Assembly: GCF_019599295.1 (NCBI RefSeq)
Contig: NZ_JAIEWN010000036.1
Coordinates: 8,504 to 51,416, forward strand
Origin: Oscillochloris sp. ZM17-4
Lineage (GTDB): Bacteria > Chloroflexota > Chloroflexia > Chloroflexales > Chloroflexaceae
DNA length: 42,913 nt
Direction: 5' to 3'
Every line of letters starts with the position of its first letter. Position 1 is the stretch's first letter. The notes beneath the pieces were generated by a model. That model was not told the origin of the DNA. It searched no databases and saw only the letters and a program-made list of their open reading frames with translations. Shown here one piece after another: positions 25,084 to 34,210 of the stretch. The position numbers and the translations under genes are program-made.

Positions 25084-26022
25084 CTACAGCCCCCTGGGCG
25101 CCACATACACCCGCGGCGCCAGATCGAAGGAGCCCATGCCATCCCGCCGGAAGGCGAAGCTGCGGCCATCCGCCGTGCTCAGCGCGGTGAAGCCGCCCGC
25201 CGCATCGACGGCGACCATGTTCATGATCACCTTCGCCGGGTCCATCCCCAGGTCGTCCAGGTCGGCGAAGGCCGCCCGGCAGGCCTGCTCCACGCCCATG
25301 CCCTGGCGCAGGTAGAGCACCGTGCTGCGGGCGGTGCAGGCCCGCATCGCCAGCTCGCCCCAGCCCGTGCAGGCCGCCGCGCCGTAGCGGCTGTCGGCGT
25401 AGTTGCCCGCCCCGATGATCGGCGAGTCGCCCAGGCGGCCCGGGTACTTCCAGGCCCAGCCGCTCGTGCTCACCGCCGAGGCGATCCGGCCCGCGCGATC
25501 CTGGGCGATGAAGTTCACCGTGCCGGCGGCCCGCTCCGGGTCAGTCGCCAGGCCCGCCGCGCGGCGCAGCAGGTCGGCCATCACCGCGCCCTGGGCGTCG
25601 CGGAACTGCTCGGGCAGCCGCCCGGCGATGCCCTCGCGCCAGACCTGCGCGGCCGGCTCGGTCAGCAGGTCCTCGCGCTCCATGCCCAGCTCGGCGGCGA
25701 AGCGCGCCGCGCCCTCGCCGGCCAGCATCACATGGGGCAGCTCATCCATCACCCGGCGGGCCAGCGTGATCGCGTAGCGATAGCCGCGCAGCGCCCCCAC
25801 CGCCCCCGCCCGCAGGCTGGAGCCATCCATGATCGAGGCGTCTAGCTCCACCTCGCCGAGCAGGTTCGGGAAGCCCCCGTAGCCCACCGAGTGGTCGGCC
25901 GGGTTATCCTCCACCAGCCGCGTCCCAGCCTCCACCGCGTCCAGCGCCGATCCGCCGGCCGCCAGAATCTCCCAGGCCGCATCCATCCCCACGTCGCCGT
26001 TGCTGCTTGCGATCAGGAGCAT
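25084..26022 (-). CDS. Ntn-hydrolase asparaginase/glycosylasparaginase family protein
   Basis: A 312-residue protein of the plant-type asparaginase (peptidase T2) family. The autocatalytic nucleophile is expected at T168 (AAGTVNFIAQD). SGWAWKYPGRLGDSPIIGAGNYAD matches the substrate-binding block of glycosylasparaginase-type members, and AACTGWGELAM follows. It should cleave itself into alpha and beta subunits, then hydrolyse L-asparagine, beta-aspartyl peptides or glycosyl-asparagine. The ATG at 26022 fits the family N-terminus (IASSNGDVGMDAAWEIL); an upstream start at 26085 lies in repeat sequence. Confidence 0.88.
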   Translation of the reverse strand: MLLIASSNGDVGMDAAWEILAAGGSALDAVEAGTRLVEDNPADHSVGYGGFPNLLGEVELDASIMDGSSLRAGAVGALRGYRYAITLARRVMDELPHVMLAGEGAARFAAELGMEREDLLTEPAAQVWREGIAGRLPEQFRDAQGAVMADLLRRAAGLATDPERAAGTVNFIAQDRAGRIASAVSTSGWAWKYPGRLGDSPIIGAGNYADSRYGAAACTGWGELAMRACTARSTVLYLRQGMGVEQACRAAFADLDDLGMDPAKVIMNMVAVDAAGGFTALSTADGRSFAFRRDGMGSFDLAPRVYVAPRGL

Positions 26023-26393
26023 TGTCTCTCGCTGCTTTCTACTGTCGGTCTGCCGATGAATTGACGACGAACGACGAGCGACCAATGACAGAGCAGGGCG
26101 TCGTTCGTCGCTGTCTAGAAAAGAATACGAGGAGCCGAGCGCTCAGCCGCGCGAGTCGCGCCCCACAAGCTCCGCCACCGCAATAAGCAGGACGGTGCGG
26201 TCATAGAGGCCTCAGGCGAGCGGTCGACATCCGAGAGCGCCGGATCGCACAAGCAACCGCATATTCATCACACAGCTTCGGCGGCTATAATGATACACGA
26301 ATGCCGCCGGGTTGACAATCGCCCACAGTGTGGCCAGCGCCGCCACGAGGCGCGGCGGTAGGCCGCGCATGTGTCTACATGAGGTGACAACCT
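26023..26393. other. Divergent gap with GACGAAC-type repeats
   Basis: Seven-base periodic sequence (GACGAAC, GACGAGC, GACCAAT, GACAGAG) runs from about 26064 and is met by an inverted arm; CGACGAACGAC (26065-26075) pairs exactly with 26100-26110. Further on, TATAAT at 26286-26291 and an isolated TTGACA at 26312 could belong to a promoter for the NtrC-type gene, but neither has a good partner box. No gene is seen. Confidence 0.5.
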
Positions 26394-27756
<1,363 letters not shown>

Positions 27757-27758
<2 letters not shown>

Positions 27759-27795
27759 AAAAGCGGGCCAGGGGCGATATTCGCCCCTGGCCCGC
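27757..27795 (-). terminator. Rho-independent terminator of csbD-like gene
   Basis: A 15-bp perfect hairpin (27763-27777 with 27781-27795, loop TAT) is followed on the minus strand by TTTTTT (27762-27757). It lies 15 bases after the CsbD-like stop. The A-run on the plus strand overlaps the stop codon of the convergent NtrC-type gene, for which the stem can also act. Confidence 0.9.
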
Positions 27796-27809
27796 GCCAC
27801 ACTACGGCC

Positions 27810-28097
27810 CTACTTATCCTGGCCGCGGGCGAAGTCCGGATTGGCGTCGCTACGTGCCTCGGTGCGCTCACCACGGGCGAAGTCCGAGTTCGACGAGCCA
27901 AAGAAGGTGTCCACCTCGCGCTCGACGCGGGCCTTCTCCCAGCCGTAGCGCTCCTGGAGCCGGCCGAAGAGCTTATCGCGCTCGCCGGCGATCTGATCCC
28001 AGTCGTCGTCGGTCAGCTTGCCCCACTGCTTGCGGGCCTCGCCCTTCATCTGATTCCACTGGCCCTTGATCACGTCCCAGTTCATCGTAATAGCCAT
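27810..28097 (-). CDS. CsbD family stress protein
   Basis: A 95-residue protein with the CsbD core MNWDVIKGQWNQMKGEARKQWGKLTDDDW and IAGERDKLFGRLQERYGW, plus a longer acidic tail in which (N/S)PDFARG-like segments repeat (SDFARGERTEA, PDFARGQDK). CsbD-like proteins are small, abundant, general-stress proteins of unknown mechanism. The start at 28097 has AGGAGG upstream. A good terminator follows. Confidence 0.9.
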   Translation of the reverse strand: MAITMNWDVIKGQWNQMKGEARKQWGKLTDDDWDQIAGERDKLFGRLQERYGWEKARVEREVDTFFGSSNSDFARGERTEARSDANPDFARGQDK

Positions 28098-28184
28098 CAA
28101 GATCCTCCTTGATTGTTTCATCGAGGTATGACGGGGCCGCTGCCGCCGTCGCGGATCTATCTGGCAAGATGCGTGCCAATGAGG

Positions 28185-28255
28185 GATTGCAGATTGTAGA
28201 TTGCAGATTGCAGATTAGCTGCCAATCTGCAATCTGCAATCTACAATCTGCAATC
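28185..28255. repeat. 32-bp perfect inverted heptamer array (GATTGCA / TGCAATC)
   Basis: Arms 28185-28216 and 28224-28255 are exact reverse complements over 32 bases, with a seven-base loop. Each arm is about four and a half heptamer units. One unit is a variant (GATTGTA against TACAATC), and the variant occurs at the mirrored position in both arms. It begins at the stop codon of the HerA-like fragment and lies upstream of csbD. Confidence 0.95.
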
Positions 28256-29072
28256 AGAGCGGCCGGAAGCAGTGCGGGTTGGCCCGCATCAGGTCGTCGC
28301 TGCTGCGGAAGCCCTGGAGCACGAGGGGCGTGCCGAGCGAGCCGAGGGCCACGATCGGGCCGGTGACCATGAAGGTGTAGCGTCCGGTGCGCTTCGGGTC
28401 GGGCAGCGAGCAGTAGCGCGCGAAGCCCTCGCGGCCCAGCTCCGACTCGACGAACTCGCGGTCGGCGCCGAGCTTGAAGCCCTGGCCGAAGACCTTCACC
28501 TGCAGCTGGCGCAGGATGGTCTTGTCGAAGTCGTGCAGCGTCTGGGTGATGAAGAGCCAGCCGACGCCGTACTTGCCGGTCATGCGCACGCTCTGGGCGA
28601 GCAGGGTGCGCGTGCGCGCGCCGTCGGCGCTCTCGCTGGCGTGCTCGCCGGCGAAGAGGTGGGCCTCGTCGAGCACCACCAGCGCGTTGCTCTGCTGGCC
28701 GCCGTGGAAGCTGCGGTGGATGACCTGGCGCAGCCGGGTCAGGATCTCGTTGAGCAGGAAGTAGGGCACCGCGTCGTGGGCGCCCTCCTGCGAGAAGGAG
28801 AGCACCACGATCTCGCGGTCGGCCAGCACGCGCTGGATGATCTGCGAGAGCGGGGTGCGCCCGCTGTCGGTGCGGAAGGCCGTCAGCGACTCGGCCCAGA
28901 TCCGCTTCAGGCGGGCCTCATCGAGCTGGTAGCGGGCCAGCACATCCTGGGCCCGCTGGCCCTCGCCGGGCGTCGTGCCGGGGCGGCTGGCGTAGATCAC
29001 ATCGGCGAAGCGGGCCAGGTCCTTCACCAGCAGCGGCAGGTCGGCCCCGCGCAGATCAGCCGCCGGTGTCAT
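28254..29072 (-). pseudogene. C-terminal part of a HerA-like/DUF87 ATPase
   Basis: A 272-residue frame that reads as the second half of a HerA/FtsK-superfamily ATPase. Walker B is present (NALVVLDEAHLFAGEH), with the following ARTRTLLAQSVRMTGKYGVGWLFITQTLHDFD strand and sensor region. Walker A and the N-terminal HAS-barrel are absent, and the frame starts inside the truncated end of the VanW gene. It is probably a 5'-deleted gene; a residual short product is possible from the ATG at 29072, but ATP binding would be missing. Confidence 0.7.
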
Positions 29073-30603
29073 TGGTGAAGCGCATGTCCTGCACGCCGGT
29101 GAAGATCGCGGCGTCGAGGCCGGGCGGCTCGCCGAGCTCCTCGTACCAGCTGATGCGGAACGAGTGCTCGTGGCGCTCGACGATCGGCAGCCCGCCCCAG
29201 AAGGCCGCGCGGAACACCGTCGTGCTCACCTGACACAGCCCGCCGCCCCACTCCTTCTGGGTGCGGTTCTGGATGATCGCGTAGCCCTCGACAAAGCCGT
29301 TCTCAGCCGTCACCGGGCCGAGGTTATCGTTGAAGGAGAAGGTGCCGCCGGGCGGGATGAGCACGCCGTTCATCTGGCGCGCCCCGGCCCGGATGTTGGT
29401 GATCCGGTACTGCTCAGACCTGGAGAAGGAGCTGAGCCCCAGCCCAACCTGCGCGGTGATGCCGAGGCTGGCCAGGTTGGTCTCATTCACCGGTGGGGGC
29501 AGGGCGACCAGCGGCAGGCGGATCGCCCGCGGCCCGCCGCCGAGCGCGGCGTTGATCTGCGCCAGGGCCTGGGAGGCGTCCAGTCCGCGCCCCGGGTCGC
29601 CCGGCGTGGCGATGCGCAGCGCGCCGTCGTTCCAGTCGATCCGGGGCAGGGTGCCCTCCTCGCGCAGCGCGGCGGCGACAGGCATGAGGGCGCTGCGGAT
29701 CGCGCCCTGGTCTACGCTCACCGCCACAGCGGGGCGGCCATCATCGCCCGTCGTGTGGCGCAGGCTGAGCCATCCGGCGATCTGGGTGGTCGGCCACGCC
29801 CAGCCGCAGCCCGGAGCGCAGCGGCTGCTCGGGCTAGACAGCGAGATCGGCCCGTCGAGCAGGGTGCGCAGCCGCGCGACGGCCGGGGCCATGTCGGCGT
29901 CGCGCACGCGCGGCTCGAGGGCGCGGGTGCGCAGCACCACCGGCTGCGGGTCAAGGGCCTGGGCCGCCGCCGTGATCTCGGCGATCGTCTCGTCGACCAT
30001 CACCTGGATGCCCCAGGCCTCCGGGCGCACCAGGATCTGGGCGTCGGCCAGGGCGACATCGGCGTTGGTCGGGGGCACCTCGACGCTGGTGGCGAGGCCC
30101 AGCAGGTAGCGCTGCATCGCGGCCTGGTCGATCAGCAGGCGCAGCGGCAGATCGACCCCCTGGTCCCACACGGCGGCGGCGGTGCGCAGATTATCGGCCC
30201 GCTCGTCCTCACGGCCGATGGCGAGCGCCGCGCCCACCGCCCCGTCCACATCGAGGCTCACGCCGAGCTCCTCGGCGCTGGGGCGCCAGATCTGCGCGCC
30301 GTAGCTAATGCTCACCGGGCTATAGAGAAACGAGGCGTAACGCCGCGCGATCGCCCGCCGGGCGGCGTCGCGGTCGAGGCCGCCCACCGGCACGCCGCGC
30401 ACGCTGATGTGCGGGTAGATCCGCTGCGCGAGCCCGCGCTCGCCGAGGAGCACCGCCGCCGTCGCCAGGGTGGCCGCCAGGGCGGCGAGGGTGAGCAGCA
30501 CAAGCAGCCACTCGAAGAGCCGCCGCAGAGGGCCGCGGGCGCGCGCGCGCGGGGTGGGGCGTCGGCGCTCGCGCGGCGGCACTGACACCGTCCGCTCGCT
30601 CAT
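29056..30603 (-). CDS. VanW-family protein, C-terminally truncated
   Basis: A 515-residue protein: cytoplasmic basic N-terminus, one transmembrane helix (about 30-55), peptidoglycan-binding-like/YoaR repeats (about 65-350) and a VanW domain (about 370-515) with GTFSFNDNLGPV, GGGLCQVSTTVFRAAFWGGLPIVERHEHS and MRFTNDTGG. The domain normally continues past the FTNDT motif with two further strands and a tail; here it stops directly at TGG. VanW proteins are cell-envelope proteins of uncertain function. The stop codon lies within the start of the HerA-like fragment, so the end looks like a deletion junction. Confidence 0.85.
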   Translation of the reverse strand: MSERTVSVPPRERRRPTPRARARGPLRRLFEWLLVLLTLAALAATLATAAVLLGERGLAQRIYPHISVRGVPVGGLDRDAARRAIARRYASFLYSPVSISYGAQIWRPSAEELGVSLDVDGAVGAALAIGREDERADNLRTAAAVWDQGVDLPLRLLIDQAAMQRYLLGLATSVEVPPTNADVALADAQILVRPEAWGIQVMVDETIAEITAAAQALDPQPVVLRTRALEPRVRDADMAPAVARLRTLLDGPISLSSPSSRCAPGCGWAWPTTQIAGWLSLRHTTGDDGRPAVAVSVDQGAIRSALMPVAAALREEGTLPRIDWNDGALRIATPGDPGRGLDASQALAQINAALGGGPRAIRLPLVALPPPVNETNLASLGITAQVGLGLSSFSRSEQYRITNIRAGARQMNGVLIPPGGTFSFNDNLGPVTAENGFVEGYAIIQNRTQKEWGGGLCQVSTTVFRAAFWGGLPIVERHEHSFRISWYEELGEPPGLDAAIFTGVQDMRFTNDTGG

Positions 30604-30919
30604 GGTACCGTGCGTCGCTTTCCTAAAGGGTGAACGATGAGCGGAGTGTACACCACAGCCCGCACATCGTCAAGAGTTATGTGGCAAAACTCAGGGCATG
30701 AGCAACGTCGCTGGCGGCTGAAGCCGCGTCGCGGAGGCCTGCGGCCGACCGCCCACCTTCGTGGGCGGATCCGGCGTCGGCCTGCGACGACGCCCGGAGC
30801 AACGCTCCCCGCCGGCGCGACTTCAGTTGCCAGCCGGATTCGGCCCTTCTGAAACCTTGTCTAACAAATAATGCGGGGGCGGCTTCGCCGCCCCGCACCC
30901 CCACCGGGAGGTGACATCG
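30604..30919. repeat. Intergenic region with inverted-repeat element
   Basis: An element of about 125 bp (30710-30834) is bounded by imperfect inverted repeats (GCTGGCGGCTGAAG near 30710 and CTTCAGTTGCCAGC ending 30834) and holds smaller palindromes such as CCGCCCAC-CTTC-GTGGGCGG. A second hairpin at 30876-30894 (GGGGCGGC-TTC-GCCGCCCC) follows. I see a MITE-like remnant and no gene. Confidence 0.55.
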
Positions 30920-31117
30920 CTACTGCCGACGCCGGCGCAGCTGCCAGCGCCAGATCACCGTCCGCTCAGATGCGCTATCAGCGCTCGTGTCATCGTCGAA
31001 CAGCGACACATCCCCGGCGACACGAGCATTCATCCGGATCGTCGGCCTCGTGCTGATCGGGTCCGTCGCCAGATGCCGCTCGCTGCGCGTCGGTAGCTCC
31101 TTCCGTGACTCGTGCAT
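30920..31117 (-). CDS. Small uncharacterised protein (candidate)
   Basis: A 65-residue frame from ATG 31117 with GGGAGGC placed properly just upstream. The product is charged, with an acidic middle (SLFDDDTSADSASE) and a basic end (WRWQLRRRRQ). I do not recognise it. The good ribosome-binding site and codon use like the neighbours favour a real gene; the small size and lack of a known family argue for caution. Confidence 0.35.
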   Translation of the reverse strand: MHESRKELPTRSERHLATDPISTRPTIRMNARVAGDVSLFDDDTSADSASERTVIWRWQLRRRRQ

Positions 31118-31351
31118 GGATGCCTCCCAGTGAACATAATAAGTGCGTAATCCATGCATCTAAACGCGCCGCCTCAACCTTCCGGGCGTCGGTAGGAGAA
31201 AGTGAAAATAGTGTTATCTCTGAGGCATATACGATGAGCGCCGTTCATCAGGCGATATATTGTGAAAAATGGTATCATGTGGAGGCAAGGAGAGTCGTAC
31301 ATTTTTGATTGTCTCGCATCTGCGATCGATACATCATAAAGGAGGCAACCC
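31118..31351. other. AT-richer leader of the SDR gene
   Basis: About 230 bases that are clearly less GC-rich than the rest of the window. It must contain the SDR promoter and possibly one for the small minus-strand frame. TTGATT near 31306 with GATACA 17 bases later is a weak candidate. No gene is supported. Confidence 0.3.
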
Positions 31352-32116
31352 ATGGCCGAGGTAGGGCAGTTGAGCGGGAAGGTCGCCCTGATCACCGGGG
31401 CGGGCGGCGGGATCGGTCGGGCCACCGCCCTGGCCTTCGCGCGGGCGGGGGCCAAGGTTGTGGTCGCCGACATCTCCGAGGCGGCCGGCGAGGAGACGGC
31501 GAGCCTCTGCAAGGCCGAGGGCACCGACGCGATGTTTGTGCGCGCCGATGTGTCGAGCCGCGCCGATGTAGAGATGCTGATCAACCGGGCCGCGCAGACC
31601 TACGGGCGGATCGACATCGCCCACAACAACGCCGGTATCGAGGGAGCCCAGGCGATGCTGGCCGACTACCCAGAGGATGTCTGGGACAAGGTGATCGACA
31701 TCAACCTGAAGGGCGTCTGGCTCTGCATGAAGTACGAGCTCCAGCAGATGCTCAAGCAGGGCGGCGGGACGATCGTCAACACCTCGTCGGTGTCGGGGCT
31801 CACCGGCTCACGCGGGGTCTCGGCCTATGTGGCCAGCAAGCACGGCATTGTGGGCCTCACCAAGGCGGCGGCCCTGGAGTACGCCCGCAGCGGCATTCGG
31901 GTCAACGCCGTCTGCCCGAGCACGATCGACACAGCGATGATCGACCGCTTCACCGGCGGCGACCGCGAGGCCCGCAAATCGTTCGCCGAGGGCGAGCCGA
32001 TCGGCCGCATGGGCACGCCCGAGGAGGTCGCCGCCGCCGTGCTCTGGCTCAGCTCCGATGCGTCGTCCTTCGTCACCGGCGCCACCCTGGCCGTCGACGG
32101 CGGCCGCCTGGCGTAG
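31352..32116 (+). CDS. Short-chain dehydrogenase/reductase
   Basis: A 254-residue classical SDR. The cofactor loop TGAGGGIG is at 15-22 and NNAG at 92-95, with catalytic Ser in NTSSVSG (about 145), Y159 and K163 (YVASK). VVVADIS after the second strand, with an acidic residue at its end, suggests NAD(H) preference. It ends with the usual GATLAVDGG. Substrate unknown. AAAGGAGG provides a strong ribosome-binding site. The alkyltransferase-like gene begins nine bases later on the same strand. Confidence 0.93.
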   Translation: MAEVGQLSGKVALITGAGGGIGRATALAFARAGAKVVVADISEAAGEETASLCKAEGTDAMFVRADVSSRADVEMLINRAAQTYGRIDIAHNNAGIEGAQAMLADYPEDVWDKVIDINLKGVWLCMKYELQQMLKQGGGTIVNTSSVSGLTGSRGVSAYVASKHGIVGLTKAAALEYARSGIRVNAVCPSTIDTAMIDRFTGGDREARKSFAEGEPIGRMGTPEEVAAAVLWLSSDASSFVTGATLAVDGGRLA

Positions 32117-32140
32117 GGGCGCAGCGTGCTGCGTCCCTAC
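32113..32140 (+). promoter_or_regulatory. Hairpin enclosing the start codon of the ATL gene
   Basis: GTAGGGGCGCAGC (32113-32125) pairs, with one wobble, with 32128-32140. The loop is the GT of the GTG start codon at 32126. AGGGG in the left arm is the only ribosome-binding-site candidate, so both signals would be buried. Related palindromes are at 12789 and 32431. Confidence 0.55.
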
Positions 32141-32431
32141 GATGACATCTACGCCGCCGTGGGCCGCATCCCGCCCGGCCGGGTGAGCAGCTACGGGCGG
32201 GTCGCCGTTGCCGCAGGCCTGCCCGGCCACGCGCGCATGGTCGGCTACGCCCTCCACGCCCTGCGCGGCGACGCCGCCGTGCCCTGGTGGCGGGTGGTCA
32301 ACGCCGGTGGCTATATCTCCAACGCCTACGGGCGCGAGCACCAGCGCTCGCGCCTGCTGGCCGAGGGCGTCGCCGTCGATGAGCGGGATCGGGTGGATCT
32401 TGCGGTCTACCTGTGGGATGAGGAGGCGTAG
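32126..32431 (+). CDS. Alkyltransferase-like protein (ATL)
   Basis: A 101-residue MGMT-like DNA-binding domain with the active-site PCHRV replaced by PWWRV (53-57). The alkyl-accepting Cys is gone and Trp stands in its place, the mark of ATL proteins. They bind O6-alkylguanine and hand it to nucleotide excision repair. The DNA-binding wing with arginine finger is retained (GLPGHARMVGYAL, R37), and GGYISNAYGREHQ follows. The start is GTG 32126, as no in-frame ATG precedes the conserved part. It lies close behind the SDR gene and may be co-transcribed. Confidence 0.9.
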   Translation: MLRPYDDIYAAVGRIPPGRVSSYGRVAVAAGLPGHARMVGYALHALRGDAAVPWWRVVNAGGYISNAYGREHQRSRLLAEGVAVDERDRVDLAVYLWDEEA

Positions 32432-32472
32432 GGACGTGTAGGGATGCAGCGCGCTGCGTCCCTACACGTCCC
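32431..32472. terminator. 20-bp bidirectional hairpin between convergent genes
   Basis: Arms 32431-32450 and 32453-32472 match at 19 of 20 positions around GC. The structure fits exactly between the stop codons of the ATL (+) and Uma2 (-) genes, with no T-run. It contains the dispersed GCAGCGCGCTGC palindrome. Confidence 0.7.
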
Positions 32473-33374
32473 TACGCGTCCGGGCTTTCCCCGAGATGAC
32501 GGAGTCGCTCGCCCAGACGCTCGGCGCGCGCGCGCTCATCCTCGGCCTGCCGCTGCGCCGCCTCGGCCTGCCGCTGCGCCGCCTCGGCCTGCCGCTGCGC
32601 CACCTCGGCCTGCCGCTGCGCCACCACAATCTCCCGATCCACCGCCTCGGCCCGTCGCTGCGCCGCCTCGGCCTGCTGGAGCGCCTGCTGCATGCGCTGG
32701 ATCGCCGTGGACGCCTGCCGCTCGGCCGCCTCGGCGCGCTGCTGGGCCGCCTCGGCCCACTGCTGGGCCGCATCGGCCTTCTTGGCGAGCCCGTCGCGCC
32801 CAAGCAGTACATCTTCGTAGGTTGGCAGACGCCGCCCATTTGGCCGGTAGATCTCCAGCTCCTCTACGCCGATCACAAAGCGCAGCCCGAGGCGCGGACT
32901 CACCCAGCCATCGATCTGCACAATCTCTAGCAGCTCGTCGCCCGTGCGCAGCCAGCCCTCAAGCTCGTTGGCCTCCGGGTCGTACAGATAGTACTCCTCG
33001 ACCCCGTACTCCTCGTAGAAGCGGAACTTGCGCACCATCTCGCGGTGGCGGTTCCCCGGCGAGAGTACCTCGAAGACGACCTGCGGTGCCACGCCCGCCT
33101 CAAGCCACTGCATGTACGAGCCGCGGTCGCCCTTGGGCCGGCCAAAGGCCACCAGCGCGTCGGGGGCGACGCGGATGTCGGGTCGGCCCTCGACCGGGTA
33201 CCAGAGCAGGTTGCCAGCCACGAACACATCGTCCTGGTCGGCGAAGATCGCCTCCAGCCCACCGGCGATCGTGACGATCCAGCGGAACTGGCGCGTGTTC
33301 TCGGCGATCGGCTGGCCATCGCTCTCGGGGTAGAGTATATACAGCGGCTTCCCGCGCTTGATGCCGGCGCTCAT
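32472..33374 (-). CDS. Uma2 family nuclease-like protein with heptad coiled-coil tail
   Basis: A 300-residue protein. The N-terminal 190 residues are a Uma2 (DUF820) PD-(D/E)xK fold, with RPDIRVAPDALVAFG and VVFEVLSPGNR carrying the expected acidic residues, then FYEEYGVEEYYLYDP. The remainder (about 205-300) is a long Ala/Gln/Glu coiled coil that includes near-perfect repeats of AQRQAEA, encoded by a 21-base tandem repeat (about 32540-32640). Uma2 proteins are abundant in cyanobacteria and Chloroflexota, with unclear function. GGGAGGT supports the ATG at 33374. Confidence 0.9.
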   Translation of the reverse strand: MSAGIKRGKPLYILYPESDGQPIAENTRQFRWIVTIAGGLEAIFADQDDVFVAGNLLWYPVEGRPDIRVAPDALVAFGRPKGDRGSYMQWLEAGVAPQVVFEVLSPGNRHREMVRKFRFYEEYGVEEYYLYDPEANELEGWLRTGDELLEIVQIDGWVSPRLGLRFVIGVEELEIYRPNGRRLPTYEDVLLGRDGLAKKADAAQQWAEAAQQRAEAAERQASTAIQRMQQALQQAEAAQRRAEAVDREIVVAQRQAEVAQRQAEAAQRQAEAAQRQAEDERARAERLGERLRHLGESPDA

Positions 33375-33454
33375 GTGGTACCTCCCTTCGCCATGTCTAC
33401 ACGGATAAGGATAGCATATCCGGCGCGCGTTGTCAAACACCTGTTCGCATCAGC

Positions 33455-34210
33455 CTACGCCACATGGGCGACCAGGGCCGCCGCCATCCCGAGATCATCG
33501 CCGGCCTGCAGCCGGTAGGCCGCCCGCACCAACCCCGTCAGATCGCCCAGGACATCGAGCGCCACAACCGGCAGCGGGGCGATCTGGCTGGCCCGCCCCG
33601 CGCCCCGCCCCACCAGCAGCACCGTCGCCGGCCCCGCGCAGCGCAGCAGGTCGCCGCCCGCGCCGTCGCCCCAGATCTGGAGCCCGCCCGCGCCGTCGCT
33701 CACATGGACAACGCCGCGCGACAGGAGACGCATCCCCCGCCCCACGCAGGCATCCAGCAGCGGGCCGCAGCCCTCGCCGATCAGCAGCGCCGCACGACCG
33801 GCGTGCGCCAGCGCCGCCGACCGGACCGGCGTCCGCCCGTGGGCGCGGGCCAGCAGCGCGCCCAGCTCCCAGATCGCCGTGATCGCATCGCCGAGCGCAT
33901 CGGGCGGCAGGCAGGCCAGGCCGTAGCCCCGGTCGGCCTGGGACAGCAGCAGGCGCGAGCCATCCCCAGCTAAGGCCGTCGGCCCGTGGCGGAAGAGGCG
34001 CAGATCGCCGATCTGACCGGTCGCCTCGGCCAGCAACACATCGATCTGGAGCGTCGGCACCGACTCGATCAGCTCCGTCGGCAGGTGCGCCCAGTCGCCC
34101 AGGGGGAGCTCCCTGTCAAGCGCCTCGCTCAGCGCCCGGCTATTTGTGCGCACCGCCAGCGGCAGACCGAGCAGCGGCAGCCAGTGCTCGTACTCCAGCG
34201 GGCTAGCCAC
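33455..34210 (-). CDS. HprK-like protein with degenerate P-loop
   Basis: A 251-residue protein whose second half resembles the HPr kinase/PqqD-associated fold: VRSAALAHAGRAALLIGEGCGPLLDACVGRGMRLLSRGVVHVSD lines up with the usual hAAAVa-P-loop-L..rG..hLSDD arrangement. The P-loop GxxGxGKS/T is replaced by GEGCGPLL, and the Asp pair after LLS is lost, so it is unlikely to bind ATP normally. The function is unknown. It overlaps the end of the MBL-fold gene by eight bases and is probably co-translated. Alanine/leucine richness lowers certainty of the fold call. Confidence 0.6.
   Translation of the reverse strand: MASPLEYEHWLPLLGLPLAVRTNSRALSEALDRELPLGDWAHLPTELIESVPTLQIDVLLAEATGQIGDLRLFRHGPTALAGDGSRLLLSQADRGYGLACLPPDALGDAITAIWELGALLARAHGRTPVRSAALAHAGRAALLIGEGCGPLLDACVGRGMRLLSRGVVHVSDGAGGLQIWGDGAGGDLLRCAGPATVLLVGRGAGRASQIAPLPVVALDVLGDLTGLVRAAYRLQAGDDLGMAAALVAHVA

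Noticed and set aside
28185-28255. Heptamer inverted array considered as a rho-independent terminator
   Set aside because: The arms are AT/GC mixed with no T-run on either strand, and similar elements occur inside coding sequence and between operon genes.
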